This document shows positions 15,140 through 25,137 of a stretch of DNA of 53,889 bases, piece by piece. Under the pieces are notes generated by a model. It was not told the DNA's origin and made no database searches. It was given only the letters and a program-made list of their open reading frames with translations. How positions within the stretch are numbered: position 1 is the first letter of the stretch; each line of letters opens with the position of its first letter. Location of the stretch: NCBI RefSeq assembly GCF_003258355.1, contig NZ_QKPO01000024.1:1-53889 (forward strand). Direction: 5' to 3'. The position numbers and the translations under genes are program-made. This DNA comes from Confluentibacter sediminis. GTDB lineage: Bacteria > Bacteroidota > Bacteroidia > Flavobacteriales > Flavobacteriaceae.

Positions 15140-17824
15140 TTATAATTTAATAGTAAGACTCTTTTTTTGTAATGGAATTTGAAAAGCACCATTAATCTTG
15201 GTATAGGGAAGCTCTAAATCCTGATTTGCTCTCAAATAAGCGTTTGGGGTATAATCATCTTTAGCATTTAAGGTAATTTCTATACTATCCGTTTTTGTAT
15301 TGTAAGTCACTTTTTCAAAGGTTCCGGCATCTAATGTTAGCCATAATTGTTTAGGAGCAATATAAACTTTAGATTTTGCGGCTGTTGTTATTTTTACTTC
15401 AATAATATCTTTTTTAGTGCTTAAGTTACCACCAAAAGCTAGCCATCCTAAATCATCATCTTTTGTGATATAGGATGCTGTATTAACAGCATATCCATAA
15501 AACCCCGAACCATAATCTCCCGAAAGATAGTCTATTCTTAACTCCGTTGGGTAAGAATGAAATGCTGCTGGACCAAATCCGTCTTCAGTAATATTGGATA
15601 TCCCTCCTAAAAGACCACCATAGCCCACTTTTAATAAGTATAAATCATTTGTTTTTCTATATTGTTTAAGTACAGGAATGGCATTTAAAGAAGATCCATA
15701 ATGATGGATTTGTCTTTCAACCCTCGATAATTTCCCACCGTATAAAAAATCCCAATACCTACGGGCGTTGCCGTTGTATGCCCAATGTGGCATGGTTGGC
15801 ATATAGGCTAAAATGGCGTTTAATGTAATATCAGCTTTGTGGTTATATCCAAAATAATCAGACCACATATAAACTTCTTCTTGACCTGTAGAATCCCAAG
15901 GCATTTCACTACCAAAAGGATAATCTAAAGCTCTCCAATGGTCTGCTCTTTCTTTCATTCTGGCTTCTAAATCTGTAGCCATGTCTTTAAATTTTTCGAT
16001 TTTTAAATCTTCAAGAATGTATAAAAACACAGAACCTTCCATTTGTCCAAATTGTGCATAATAAGGTGCTTGTTCTACCATGGCTATAGTGGTATGGTAC
16101 GCTTGTTTTAAGTACCAATCCCAAGTTTTGTTGTCCACTAAGCCTTCATGATATCTTGCTAACTTATACATGACCCAATAAGCGGCGGCAACATGTGGAT
16201 AATTATATGATCTTCCTGGGTCATTTGCATGTTTATGATCCCAAGCTGCCCATGTTTTATAGTTGATGTCATCGCTATAAGTTCCTTTAGGCAAAGAATC
16301 TGGCTCGTAATAAAATACACTTTTCTTAACGCCATATTTATATTTTCCTTCGCTATATTGAATATTTCCCCAAAGCGTTTTATCAATAAACGCTTCCAGT
16401 TTTTTAATCTCATCTTTGTCAGGTTGAATAAGCTGTTTCATTATGGCGGCTAGCCAGCCTCCAGCACCACCTTCATCACTTAAACCGGCCACCCAAGCAC
16501 GACTATCTTGTGTTAATTGTTTTTTAGTTTCGTAATCGTAACTGATCACAGAGGGATTTCTTTTAAAAATAGGATCTGATTTGTCAAACCATTGCTCTGT
16601 CATTAAAAAGTGACCAAAATCTTTAACGACTTCCGTTTCAGGTTTTATAACCTTATAATTTATCGTTTGTTTTATGCCATTTTTGTAAGTAACGGTTAGT
16701 CTGGCACGTCCCCATTTTTTACCTTGAACTGTATATTTTTTAAGACCTTTATCTGTTAATCCTTCTGCTTTTATTTTAAGTGCATCTTTAGGTTCTATAT
16801 CGAAAGAACTTACATCACTTTTATAATTCAAAAACAATTGTGATTCAATGTCTTGAGGAAGTACATAGCCAGGTATGCTTGTCGCTATGGGTTGCTCTTC
16901 TTTTTCAAGAGTTTCTTGAATATTTTTAATGCTTTCTGAAAGTACAAATTTTAAAGCAAAGTTTTTAGTTTCTTTGGGTTTTAGTATTAATGATGTAGGT
17001 TCATTCCATTCATTCACCCCTTTCCATTCATTATCGCCATAGGCTTTACTGTAAACCATCCATTCATGGAATCCTTCAAAAACGATACTTCTTGGTGTGG
17101 CATCGTCTAGTAATGGACGATACGCTTCAAAAGCCATATTTTCTTTTGGTAAAACCAATAATACTGGGCCTTGGCCACTTAACCGTTTTACTTCCAAATA
17201 ACCGGCATCCATACCAATGTAAGGATCGAAAAACACATTTTGGGCATGGGTTTCATTTAGTGATTTTCCCTCTAATATATTGTTGAAAATCATGGGGATT
17301 CCTAAAGCACCTATTTCAATGTTTTTATTTGTTTTATTGGTTATCTCAAATCGTAATACTAATTCATTATTATCTATTTCATAAAAACGTTTAATAGTAA
17401 CGGGGATATCACTAGGTAAGGTGTTTGCCAAATCTGCACCGGCTAAAACGTTTCCAGACGTTTCTATGGGTGTTACAGTAGATCGTTTGGTAGCAGTTGA
17501 ATAACTTTTCCAATCACTTTCTGCTTCTTTAATTCTTAAATTTATATCTCCCAAATGGTATAATCCATCTTTATCTCTAATTTCTAAACGATCTCCGGGT
17601 GTAAAATCAAAATTTAAATCCTTAGCAGGCCTTAAAGCAGCCACCGTTTGAGAGGCTCTTACTAATTTTAATTGAAAATCGGGGGTATCAAATTTTTGGT
17701 AAATATCGGCAATCCCTAATGTAGGTTCTTTTTCTTCAATTTTACTCCAATAGCCTTGTGCCTGAATTGTTGATACTGCTAAAAACAGTACGACGCACAA
17801 GTTACTTTTTAGATTTATATTCAT
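15140..17824 (-). CDS. DUF5695-type secreted protein, putative glycoside-active enzyme
   Basis: 894 residues with a signal peptide (about 22 residues, ending TIQAQ). The N-terminal half (about 25-400) is beta-rich and includes an Ig-like segment near 310-395. The second half (about 400-800) is helical and Trp/Tyr-rich, with repeated motifs typical of an (alpha/alpha)6 toroid (WVAGLSDEGGAGGWLA; YPHVAAAYWVMYKLARYH; MPWDSTGQEEVYMWSDYFGY; HWAYNGNARRYWDF). This is the layout of DUF5695 proteins. I know of no defined activity for them; the toroid and the acid-rich loop PWDSTGQEEV suggest a glycoside hydrolase or lyase. It lies 16 bp after the DUF885 gene in the operon with GH127-like and GH43 proteins. 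A prime candidate for an undescribed step. Confidence 0.7.
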   Translation of the reverse strand: MNINLKSNLCVVLFLAVSTIQAQGYWSKIEEKEPTLGIADIYQKFDTPDFQLKLVRASQTVAALRPAKDLNFDFTPGDRLEIRDKDGLYHLGDINLRIKEAESDWKSYSTATKRSTVTPIETSGNVLAGADLANTLPSDIPVTIKRFYEIDNNELVLRFEITNKTNKNIEIGALGIPMIFNNILEGKSLNETHAQNVFFDPYIGMDAGYLEVKRLSGQGPVLLVLPKENMAFEAYRPLLDDATPRSIVFEGFHEWMVYSKAYGDNEWKGVNEWNEPTSLILKPKETKNFALKFVLSESIKNIQETLEKEEQPIATSIPGYVLPQDIESQLFLNYKSDVSSFDIEPKDALKIKAEGLTDKGLKKYTVQGKKWGRARLTVTYKNGIKQTINYKVIKPETEVVKDFGHFLMTEQWFDKSDPIFKRNPSVISYDYETKKQLTQDSRAWVAGLSDEGGAGGWLAAIMKQLIQPDKDEIKKLEAFIDKTLWGNIQYSEGKYKYGVKKSVFYYEPDSLPKGTYSDDINYKTWAAWDHKHANDPGRSYNYPHVAAAYWVMYKLARYHEGLVDNKTWDWYLKQAYHTTIAMVEQAPYYAQFGQMEGSVFLYILEDLKIEKFKDMATDLEARMKERADHWRALDYPFGSEMPWDSTGQEEVYMWSDYFGYNHKADITLNAILAYMPTMPHWAYNGNARRYWDFLYGGKLSRVERQIHHYGSSLNAIPVLKQYRKTNDLYLLKVGYGGLLGGISNITEDGFGPAAFHSYPTELRIDYLSGDYGSGFYGYAVNTASYITKDDDLGWLAFGGNLSTKKDIIEVKITTAAKSKVYIAPKQLWLTLDAGTFEKVTYNTKTDSIEITLNAKDDYTPNAYLRANQDLELPYTKINGAFQIPLQKKSLTIKL

Positions 17825-17840
17825 TATTTGTTGTTAATAG

Positions 17841-19547
17841 TTAGTATTTAAATTCTGTTGAGAATTTCCATTGTGTTTTATAGTTTTTATTCAATGGCAA
17901 TTCCTGTATCAAGCTTCTTAGCAACTCAATAGGCATCATATTTTCCTTTAAAACACGGTCATGAAATTGTTTTTCGGTCCAGCCTTTTGCCAACATTTCA
18001 TTTTTTAGAGCATAAAATTGTAATCCTCCGGTCATATAAGCCATTTGGTATAAGGGCGGTGTGTAACTTGTCGCAAAGGAACGTCTAACTTCAGCTTCAG
18101 CATTGGCATATTCATGCCCCACTTCATTAACCAACATATCAATACATTGTTGAGGCGTCATTTCTCCTAAATGGAACTTTAAGGAAAAAATTATTCTTGC
18201 ACATCTGTGTATTCGCCAAAAGAGCATCCCAAGTTTTTGTTCTGGAGTCTGAGGAAACTCTTTATTCCATAAGTTTATTTCCCAATATAGTGCCCATCCT
18301 TCCATCCAAAAAGGCGTGTCAAATACTCTTCTGTAACTTTTATTACGAGCGTTCATAAAAAATTGCAAGTTATGACCTGGTAATAATTCATGCTGTACCG
18401 TTGCTCTGGAAAAATTAGGGTTATTACCTCGCATGCTCATCATCTTATCATCTTCACTCATATCTTGCGTAGGGTAGGAGATACTAATTTCCCAACCCCC
18501 GGTAAAGAACGGATTCACTTTTTGACGTTCTGGAGTCATCATGATCATGCCCCAAGTTTCCTTTGCCATTTCCGGAAGGGTAATCAAATCTCGTGCTTCT
18601 ATGAAATCTACAGATTGCTTATAGAGGTCTGTGATGGCTTGGGGTTGTTCTCCAGCAGGAACATAAGTGTTTTTTACATGTTCTAAAGCGGCTTTCCAAT
18701 CATTACCATAACCTAATTCTTGAGAGGCTTTAATCATTTCTTTTTTGCACCAGTCAAATTGCTTTTCAGCAGTTTTTATCATGTCTTCTGGAGTGTAAGG
18801 AACAAATTCAAAATTTAAGCTTTCAATTAGCGCATCTCTACCAATAGGTTTACCTATAATACCACTACCATCATCTTTTAGGCTTGTTTTTGAGTAATTG
18901 TCTTTGAGCAATTTGGTATATTCTTGTAATTGACCTGATAATTTTTCATAAGGCTTTTCAACCCACCAAGTAAAATCAGGGTCGTAACTGAAATAAAAAG
19001 AATAGGCTTCTTTTAGAGCATTATTGAAAGATTCAACAACTTTAGAAGCCTTTTCTGCCATTAACCAGTTCTCAAAAGGGTTTTTACTAATATTTTTAAT
19101 TTCTTTTTCTACACTATTACTTGCTGTAGTTAACGTTTTTGCAAGAACTTGTGCATTTGGTTTTTTACCGCGTCTTCTTTCAACTATAAATGGAAGAATA
19201 TCTTTAGTGAAATCTGCTATGTATGCGACTTCTTTAAATGCTTTATAGTCCAAATCTAAAAAGTAACTTTCTTTTTTAATTAAATTTTTTAAAAGTAAAT
19301 AATCAACTTTTTCTTGTTGTGTCAGTTTTTGAAAATCTATACCATCAATTTTTTTATCCCATTCTTTATATAAATCTATGGAACGCTGATAGTATTCCTC
19401 AGACTCCCTATTATTGTAGAATGTATTTATGGCACGTTTGTCTGCCGAATATGAATTTATTAGGTCTATTAAATTGCTTTGCGCCGTTATCGTCATGGTT
19501 AGAAAAGATATAATTAAGAAGCTGGAAGTTTTTAAAGTTTTATTCAT
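17841..19547 (-). CDS. DUF885 family secreted putative metallopeptidase
   Basis: 568 residues with a signal peptide (MNKTLKTSSFLIISFLTMTITAQ). The DUF885 hallmark HELLPGHNLQ occurs near residue 386 (ATVQHELLPGH). The His-Glu pair, the later His and a downstream acidic helix suggest a zinc site like that of gluzincin carboxypeptidases or oligopeptidases. The helical N-terminal region and the GWALYWE segment also agree. Substrates of DUF885 proteins are mostly unknown. Here it follows a GH127-like gene by 41 bp and precedes a DUF5695 gene by 16 bp, in an operon started by a prolyl peptidase. A role in trimming proline/hydroxyproline-rich glycopeptides in the periplasm is inferred. Confidence 0.75.
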   Translation of the reverse strand: MNKTLKTSSFLIISFLTMTITAQSNLIDLINSYSADKRAINTFYNNRESEEYYQRSIDLYKEWDKKIDGIDFQKLTQQEKVDYLLLKNLIKKESYFLDLDYKAFKEVAYIADFTKDILPFIVERRRGKKPNAQVLAKTLTTASNSVEKEIKNISKNPFENWLMAEKASKVVESFNNALKEAYSFYFSYDPDFTWWVEKPYEKLSGQLQEYTKLLKDNYSKTSLKDDGSGIIGKPIGRDALIESLNFEFVPYTPEDMIKTAEKQFDWCKKEMIKASQELGYGNDWKAALEHVKNTYVPAGEQPQAITDLYKQSVDFIEARDLITLPEMAKETWGMIMMTPERQKVNPFFTGGWEISISYPTQDMSEDDKMMSMRGNNPNFSRATVQHELLPGHNLQFFMNARNKSYRRVFDTPFWMEGWALYWEINLWNKEFPQTPEQKLGMLFWRIHRCARIIFSLKFHLGEMTPQQCIDMLVNEVGHEYANAEAEVRRSFATSYTPPLYQMAYMTGGLQFYALKNEMLAKGWTEKQFHDRVLKENMMPIELLRSLIQELPLNKNYKTQWKFSTEFKY

Positions 19548-19588
19548 GCTTTATTGTTTTTCATATGTGGTTTTGATAATCGTATGAA

Positions 19589-22500
19589 TCACTTCAACGA
19601 AACATCCAGATAAACAGAATGACGTCCATAAGTTTCATAAAAAGGTTTAAATACAGTGCCATCAATAATAAATTCCAACGTTTCAGGATTGCCAGTTATT
19701 GATTTACTAATATCATTTATATCTAGTGTTACTTTACGCCAGTCTTTGCGTGGTTCAGTTTCTTGAGCGGCTAACAGAACAGGCCCATAAAACAAACTAG
19801 CTATATTCTCTTGATCCATTATAGGATCTAAATGAAATTGAAACGGCATATGCAACTCAATTGTATCGCCATCTTTCCATTGGCGGGTTAAAGTAAGGTA
19901 GCTACCTGGTACCGCTTCCACTTTTTCATTTTTGCCATTTATTTTTACAAAAAAACCTTTGGTCGCCCAATGCGGTACACGAACATTAATATCGAATGTT
20001 CCTTTTCCCGTAATAGTTAACATTGTATGGTCTTCTTTTGGAAATGCGGTTGTTTGTTCTACAGTTACCTGTTTTTCAGTCCATTTTAATGTTGATGGGA
20101 CATATAAATTAACATACAGGGCTTTGTTGTCTGCACTTTTAAAATAAATTGAATTCTGAAGTTTCGTACTGCTCTCCAAAGCTGTACCGTTACAACACGT
20201 AAATCCACTCATATCTGCATTGTCAAAATGTTTCACAGAACCAGGTCTTAATGGCACATGATATGTGTTACCAGCATTATTTTCCGCTACAGAAGCAAGG
20301 ATGTGATTGTAGAGACCCCGTTCATAGTAATCCATCAATTCTGCACGTTGATCAAAAAGGAATAGATTTCTACTTAATTTGAGCATGTTATATGTTGCAC
20401 AGGTTTCATTTTGTCCACCAGAAGACAGGCCGTTTTCATAAAGAGTTGCGGGCTGTGCAATAAAGCATTCTGCATTAGCAGGATTTCTGGCTCCTGCAAC
20501 ACCTCCAATACTGTACATATAATCATTTACGGTTTTATACCAAAAATTATCAGCTATACGGTAGTAGTCTGATGTGTCAGAATCACGATATATTTCGAGG
20601 GCACCCATAATTTGAGGAATGTGCTGATTGGCATGCAGTCCTCGAAAAGTGTCCACATTTTTTGCCAGTCCACTTGAATGTGCAACATCACCATAAAACA
20701 TTTTGATATTGTCGAACAATTGTGCGACCTCTAGATATTGACGTTCGTTGGTTATTCTGTAGAGTCTAGCCATAGCTTCATTCATGCCTCCAAATTCACC
20801 AGCGATATATCTATTCCACATACTAATAAGTGTTTCGGTAGGTATTTGACTTAAGCGGGCGTGAACCCAATCTCCCATACCTTTAGCAATTTCAAGAGCT
20901 TTTTCATTTCCACTGACTTCGTATACGTCCATCAGCCCAGCAAGAATTTTATGCAATGTATAGTAGGGAGCCCAAATTTGTTTTTTTTGACCACCATAAG
21001 TTGCACCATGTTCTAGCATGATAAATTGATCTGGTGGATAGGCACTAATGAATCCTTTACCCCAATTCCAATAATCTGTGCGAATACCTTCTTCACTTAA
21101 ATCTGAATCATAGTCAGATTTATTAGGTCCTGGAGGCACATCTGTTGGATCTGAAACACAGGCTCCTCCCACTTCTTTTGGTTGTCCGGACATCTGTGAT
21201 AATTGGTAAAGTGTTTGAACCATATATTCCATTTTATCAGCAAAATTATCCTGAAGTGATTTATCATAGGCCGTACTAGCATAAGCTTGTGCAATAGCTG
21301 TTAGATAATGTCCTGTAGCATGCCCCCGTAATTTTGTTTCTTGACTATCCCATACACCTAAAGGTTCGGCTCCCTTAGGCTGTTCTTGTCCAAAGGCATT
21401 GCGAAACATATAAAGAAAGTTGTCAGGATTAGTTTGGGAAAGACCTGTTATGAATTTATTACGATTCTCAATAAATTTCGTCTGGTGTCCATGAATATCA
21501 GTATTTAATGATACTTGATCCAGATTAAAAGCTTCTAGTTTACGATCTGGTGTGCCTGCATGTTTGGAATCTTTTACAGTCACCGTGGCTTTTGGTTTTA
21601 TATCCGATCCGGCAATGCTACCAACTACGGTGTATTCACCAGCTTTAAGAACTTGGTCATTGTTTGTTGGAGCTGGCCACAATACTCGAACTTCAGTATC
21701 TTTAATGCCATTACTGTAAATACCTTTTATATAGCGTGGTAATCTAGGAAGATATCCAATTGTAGTTTCTACGTGAATGTCTGGTGCACTCATTAAGTAT
21801 TGATTATACAATTGGGGCGTGGTTTTGGAAAACAGGGGCAGATCATCTACAGGTCCTTTGGTTTCATTGACAACCGATTCCCCATCATGCAAGGCATTGT
21901 GATGAATCCTAGCGATTTGTTTTTCACTCAAAGCAATTCTATAAATTCGAAAATCATGTAATTTAGCGTTGAGATACGAAGGTTTAGAAGATAAGGACTT
22001 ACCGATGTAAAGCTTATTGTTTTTTGCAGAGTTCTCATCGAATATGTCTGTTAATAACGCCGACATGTTTTTAGTTTCGCTTATTAGAGCTCCATTTAAA
22101 TACATGCTCATTGTTTTGGAAGGGATATCAATAACAACTCCTACGTGATTCCATGTGTTGGCTTTCAATTCAGGAGAATTAATTTTATAAGTGTCGCCCG
22201 ATTTGGTTGTAATTCCAACGACACACCCTTCTTCTTTTTGTATTCCCGTAGGTGCCATAAAGAAGTGGGTTTTGCTATTTCTTCCAAAATCAAAAAATAG
22301 TTGGCCAACTTGTGTAGAACGCAAATAGATCCATCCTGTAACACTCAATGATTCTTCTGAGTTAATGGCTTCTCCAGGAATTGAAACAAACGCTTTACTA
22401 TCAGAAGACAAAGAAAGTACTGTGCCAAATTGCTTATCATCAATGAATTTAGCATGTGAAGATTCGATGGTACTATGTAGATTATTTCTTGACCAGTCCT

Positions 22501-22648
22501 TGGTGTTACCTTCAAATAAATAACGGGAAATCAATCCTGTTTCTCCAATACCGTCTAAAATCTGATCACCATCTTGTGCTAGTACTGTCGTTATGCCACT
22601 TGCCAAAAAACTTAACATAGCACAAATTAATAGTCTATATGTTTTCAT
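19589..22648 (-). CDS. GH127-like (DUF1680) beta-L-arabinofuranosidase candidate with LamG domain
   Basis: 1019 residues with a signal peptide. An N-terminal LamG-like domain (about 35-255) and an Ig-like Big_4-type domain (about 295-365) precede a DUF1680/GH127-type catalytic region (about 375-1015). The Cys-Glu zinc-thiolate signature of the HypBA1-type family is present: GGQNETCATYN (Glu about 747, Cys about 749) and FTCCNGT (Cys pair about 817-818, one being the expected nucleophile). The usual acid/base Glu region (REHF-type) is replaced by GARNPANAECF, so this is a distinct subgroup whose acid/base is unclear. GH127 enzymes release beta-L-arabinofuranose, including from hydroxyproline arabinosides of extensin. 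Second gene of the operon. Confidence 0.8.
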   Translation of the reverse strand: MKTYRLLICAMLSFLASGITTVLAQDGDQILDGIGETGLISRYLFEGNTKDWSRNNLHSTIESSHAKFIDDKQFGTVLSLSSDSKAFVSIPGEAINSEESLSVTGWIYLRSTQVGQLFFDFGRNSKTHFFMAPTGIQKEEGCVVGITTKSGDTYKINSPELKANTWNHVGVVIDIPSKTMSMYLNGALISETKNMSALLTDIFDENSAKNNKLYIGKSLSSKPSYLNAKLHDFRIYRIALSEKQIARIHHNALHDGESVVNETKGPVDDLPLFSKTTPQLYNQYLMSAPDIHVETTIGYLPRLPRYIKGIYSNGIKDTEVRVLWPAPTNNDQVLKAGEYTVVGSIAGSDIKPKATVTVKDSKHAGTPDRKLEAFNLDQVSLNTDIHGHQTKFIENRNKFITGLSQTNPDNFLYMFRNAFGQEQPKGAEPLGVWDSQETKLRGHATGHYLTAIAQAYASTAYDKSLQDNFADKMEYMVQTLYQLSQMSGQPKEVGGACVSDPTDVPPGPNKSDYDSDLSEEGIRTDYWNWGKGFISAYPPDQFIMLEHGATYGGQKKQIWAPYYTLHKILAGLMDVYEVSGNEKALEIAKGMGDWVHARLSQIPTETLISMWNRYIAGEFGGMNEAMARLYRITNERQYLEVAQLFDNIKMFYGDVAHSSGLAKNVDTFRGLHANQHIPQIMGALEIYRDSDTSDYYRIADNFWYKTVNDYMYSIGGVAGARNPANAECFIAQPATLYENGLSSGGQNETCATYNMLKLSRNLFLFDQRAELMDYYERGLYNHILASVAENNAGNTYHVPLRPGSVKHFDNADMSGFTCCNGTALESSTKLQNSIYFKSADNKALYVNLYVPSTLKWTEKQVTVEQTTAFPKEDHTMLTITGKGTFDINVRVPHWATKGFFVKINGKNEKVEAVPGSYLTLTRQWKDGDTIELHMPFQFHLDPIMDQENIASLFYGPVLLAAQETEPRKDWRKVTLDINDISKSITGNPETLEFIIDGTVFKPFYETYGRHSVYLDVSLK

Positions 22649-22701
22649 AATTAAATTCTTTTTTCAAATTTTTTTGTACTAAATATAAATTTAAGAGTTT
22701 T

Positions 22702-24951
22702 CTAATTGTAAATTTTTTTCCAAGAAGGTGGCGTTACACCCATTAAATGTTTTACAAAAAAGTCTTTACGTTTACGTTCCCCAAAATCCCCTCCCGCAGA
22801 GTGAGACATTCCAGGAATAGTTACTAACTCAAAATCTTTGTTCGCTTTTATTAAAGCATTTGCAAATTGCATGGTCGAAGCAGGGTCTACATTATCGTCT
22901 ACTTCCCCTAAAATAAGCATTAAATGACCTTCTAATTGTGCTGCGTTTTCTACATTGGAACAAGCAGCATAATGTGGGCCAATGGGATAGCCCATAAACT
23001 GTTCATTCCACCACATTTTATCCATTCTGTTGTCATGACATCCACATGAAGCTACGGCCACATCATAAAAATCAGAATTAAAAACCAACGCGGCACCAGC
23101 GTTTTGTCCCCCAGCAGAAGTTCCATGTATGCCAACTTTATCTATGTTCATGTAAGGATATTTTTTTGCAGCAGCTGTCATCCATAACTTTCTATCAGCG
23201 AAACCGCCATCTTTTAAGTTTTTCCAAGATACATCTTGAAAAGCTTTAAAGCGATTTGAAGTACCCATACCGTCTATTTGTACCACAATAAATCCGAGTT
23301 CAGCTAAAGAAGTCATAGACCAATAGTAGGCATGAAAATCTTTAGGCACGAACGAATCATGCGGCCCAGCATAAATATATTCTATAATAGGGTAGCTACG
23401 ATTAGGGTCAAATGTTGTAGGTCTTACAATAATGCCCCAAATATCCGTTTTACCATCCCTCCCTTTAGAGGTGAAAACTTCAGGCGCTATCCATCCTTGT
23501 TTTATTAATTCAGAATGATCTCCTTTTTGAAGTTCTAAAATGGTTTTAGCATTTTCAGTCGTTTTTAAAAGCGTTACTGCCGGCATATCTACTCTAGAAT
23601 ATTGGTCTATATAATGGCTGTAATCTTTTGAAAAGGTTACTTGATGATTACCGTTTTCAGAAGTTAAACGTTTCATATTTTTACCATCAAATCCAATTTT
23701 ACAGTAGTGTAAAAAATAAGGATCTTGATTTTTGTCTAAACCGCTGGCTGTAAAATAAATGTCTTTATTTTTCTCATCCACGTGAATCACTTTTCTAACA
23801 ACCCAATTTCCTTTGGTTAATTGCTTATTCAAAGTGCCATCGCCATTATAAAGATAGAGGTGGTTCCATCCATCCCGTTCTGAAGTCCAAACAATTTGTT
23901 TGCCATCTTCAATATCATATCTGTATTTTTTACTGCTATAATCAATAAAAGTGTTGCTTGTCTCGTTTATTAAAACATTTATTTTACCTGTTTCAGCATT
24001 CACTTCTATGACTTTAAAAGCCTGATGCCCACGTTGGTTATATTCAAATGTAAAGGCTCTGCTGTCTGCTCTCCATTCAATTTTAGAAATATCATATTGA
24101 CTGTTAAATTCATCAGTAGGAATTTGGATATGTTGCTTAGCATCGACAATGAATAATTGGGGACTTCTAAATGGAAGTTCATCGCCTGGTTTTAAGTAAT
24201 CTCTGGATTGCAATATGGGTTGTAATTGCTCTTTAGGGCTAGATTCTACAAAATAAATTTTATGATCTTCACCAGGTCTTACTTTATATGCCATTATTTT
24301 TTTGCCATCTGGAGACCATTTAATATATGAAGAATAAAAATTACCCTTAGTACCATCATAACTCAGTTGTGTTTCAATGTCTGTTTTATTATCTTTTATA
24401 TAAAGATTTGAATTTTTTATAAAAGCCGTCTTAGTGTTGTCTGGAGAAGGCACCGGTTTGCCAGATGATTCATTAAAAAAATCTCCCCAATAAGCACGAT
24501 CTCTATTTTTTCTATCATTAATAGTGTCTAAAACTTTTAAAGAATTGGTATTCAGGTTATATCTAAAAAGAAAATTTTTAAAACTAAACTTCAAATCATT
24601 TTCATCGGAATTGAATTCTAAATCTCTGATATTTATATTGTTAGGAGTGATTTTTTCTTCTATTTTTTCTGATAGTAGTTTTGCTAATTTTGTGTGGTCA
24701 AAGAATGGTTTTTGTTGTTGTTCCGCAACGTTTACCAAAAGATATTCCTTTCCATTTTCGGAATTATTAATATACCAAAGTTCATTATTTGGTAACCAGT
24801 TGAATTCTGATGGCGTATTAAAAACGGTGTCTCTAAATAAAGAATCTACAGCCACAGCTTTTTTATATTCTGTCAAAGTACCTTGACCATATACTGAAAT
24901 ACAGCAAATAAATGTCAAAACAAGGCTTACTTTCTTCATGATCTGTTTCAT
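22702..24951 (-). CDS. S9 family prolyl peptidase (dipeptidyl-peptidase IV type)
   Basis: 749 residues with a signal peptide (cleavage about residue 23, SVYGQ). The N-terminal beta-propeller (DPPIV_N-like, about 60-460) contains YFVESSPKE and WTSERDGWNHLYLY. The C-terminal alpha/beta-hydrolase domain carries nucleophile Ser about 611 in HGTSAGGQ, Asp about 684 in LGEVDDNVDP and His about 715 in GMSHSAGG, so the triad is complete. HGTSAGG instead of GWSYGG marks a DPPIV subgroup. S9 enzymes cut after proline, usually releasing X-Pro dipeptides. It is the first gene of the six-gene operon, and the shared dyad motif and a plausible promoter lie 50-80 bp upstream. It probably works in the periplasm on Pro/Hyp-rich peptides. 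Confidence 0.85.
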   Translation of the reverse strand: MKQIMKKVSLVLTFICCISVYGQGTLTEYKKAVAVDSLFRDTVFNTPSEFNWLPNNELWYINNSENGKEYLLVNVAEQQQKPFFDHTKLAKLLSEKIEEKITPNNINIRDLEFNSDENDLKFSFKNFLFRYNLNTNSLKVLDTINDRKNRDRAYWGDFFNESSGKPVPSPDNTKTAFIKNSNLYIKDNKTDIETQLSYDGTKGNFYSSYIKWSPDGKKIMAYKVRPGEDHKIYFVESSPKEQLQPILQSRDYLKPGDELPFRSPQLFIVDAKQHIQIPTDEFNSQYDISKIEWRADSRAFTFEYNQRGHQAFKVIEVNAETGKINVLINETSNTFIDYSSKKYRYDIEDGKQIVWTSERDGWNHLYLYNGDGTLNKQLTKGNWVVRKVIHVDEKNKDIYFTASGLDKNQDPYFLHYCKIGFDGKNMKRLTSENGNHQVTFSKDYSHYIDQYSRVDMPAVTLLKTTENAKTILELQKGDHSELIKQGWIAPEVFTSKGRDGKTDIWGIIVRPTTFDPNRSYPIIEYIYAGPHDSFVPKDFHAYYWSMTSLAELGFIVVQIDGMGTSNRFKAFQDVSWKNLKDGGFADRKLWMTAAAKKYPYMNIDKVGIHGTSAGGQNAGAALVFNSDFYDVAVASCGCHDNRMDKMWWNEQFMGYPIGPHYAACSNVENAAQLEGHLMLILGEVDDNVDPASTMQFANALIKANKDFELVTIPGMSHSAGGDFGERKRKDFFVKHLMGVTPPSWKKIYN

Positions 24952-24971
24952 AATTTGATTTATTTATAAAA

Positions 24972-25001
24972 ATAAATATTATCTGGACAGACATGACACG
25001 C
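24972..25001 (-). promoter_or_regulatory. candidate promoter of the S9-GH127-GH43 operon
   Basis: On the minus strand TTG (25001-24999), a 19-nt spacer and TAATATTT (24979-24972) give a reasonable approximation of the Bacteroidota -33/-7 pair TTG...TAnnTTTG. The dyad motif at 25010-25029 ends 8 bp before the TTG, the usual place for an activator. The -7 match is imperfect, as expected for an activator-dependent promoter. Confidence 0.4.
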
Positions 25002-25009
25002 AATGTTAG

Positions 25010-25029
25010 CTGAAAGTAATATTATATTA
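25010..25029. promoter_or_regulatory. shared dyad operator candidate, site 1 (S9 operon)
   Basis: GAAAGTAATATTATATTAAC with the perfect 6-1-6 dyad TAATAT-T-ATATTA at its core. It lies 59-78 bp upstream of the S9 peptidase start. The GAAA-N-TAATA[TC]TATATTA pattern recurs at 48651. Confidence 0.6.
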
Positions 25030-25137
25030 ACCTTAACATGTTGTTTGGGTATTGCGTTGTGGGAATTTAGTATGTAGCCTTTTAAAAATTAATAAAAATT
25101 GAAGTGGTATTACTGTATAAAGAGAAAAGATTATGAA

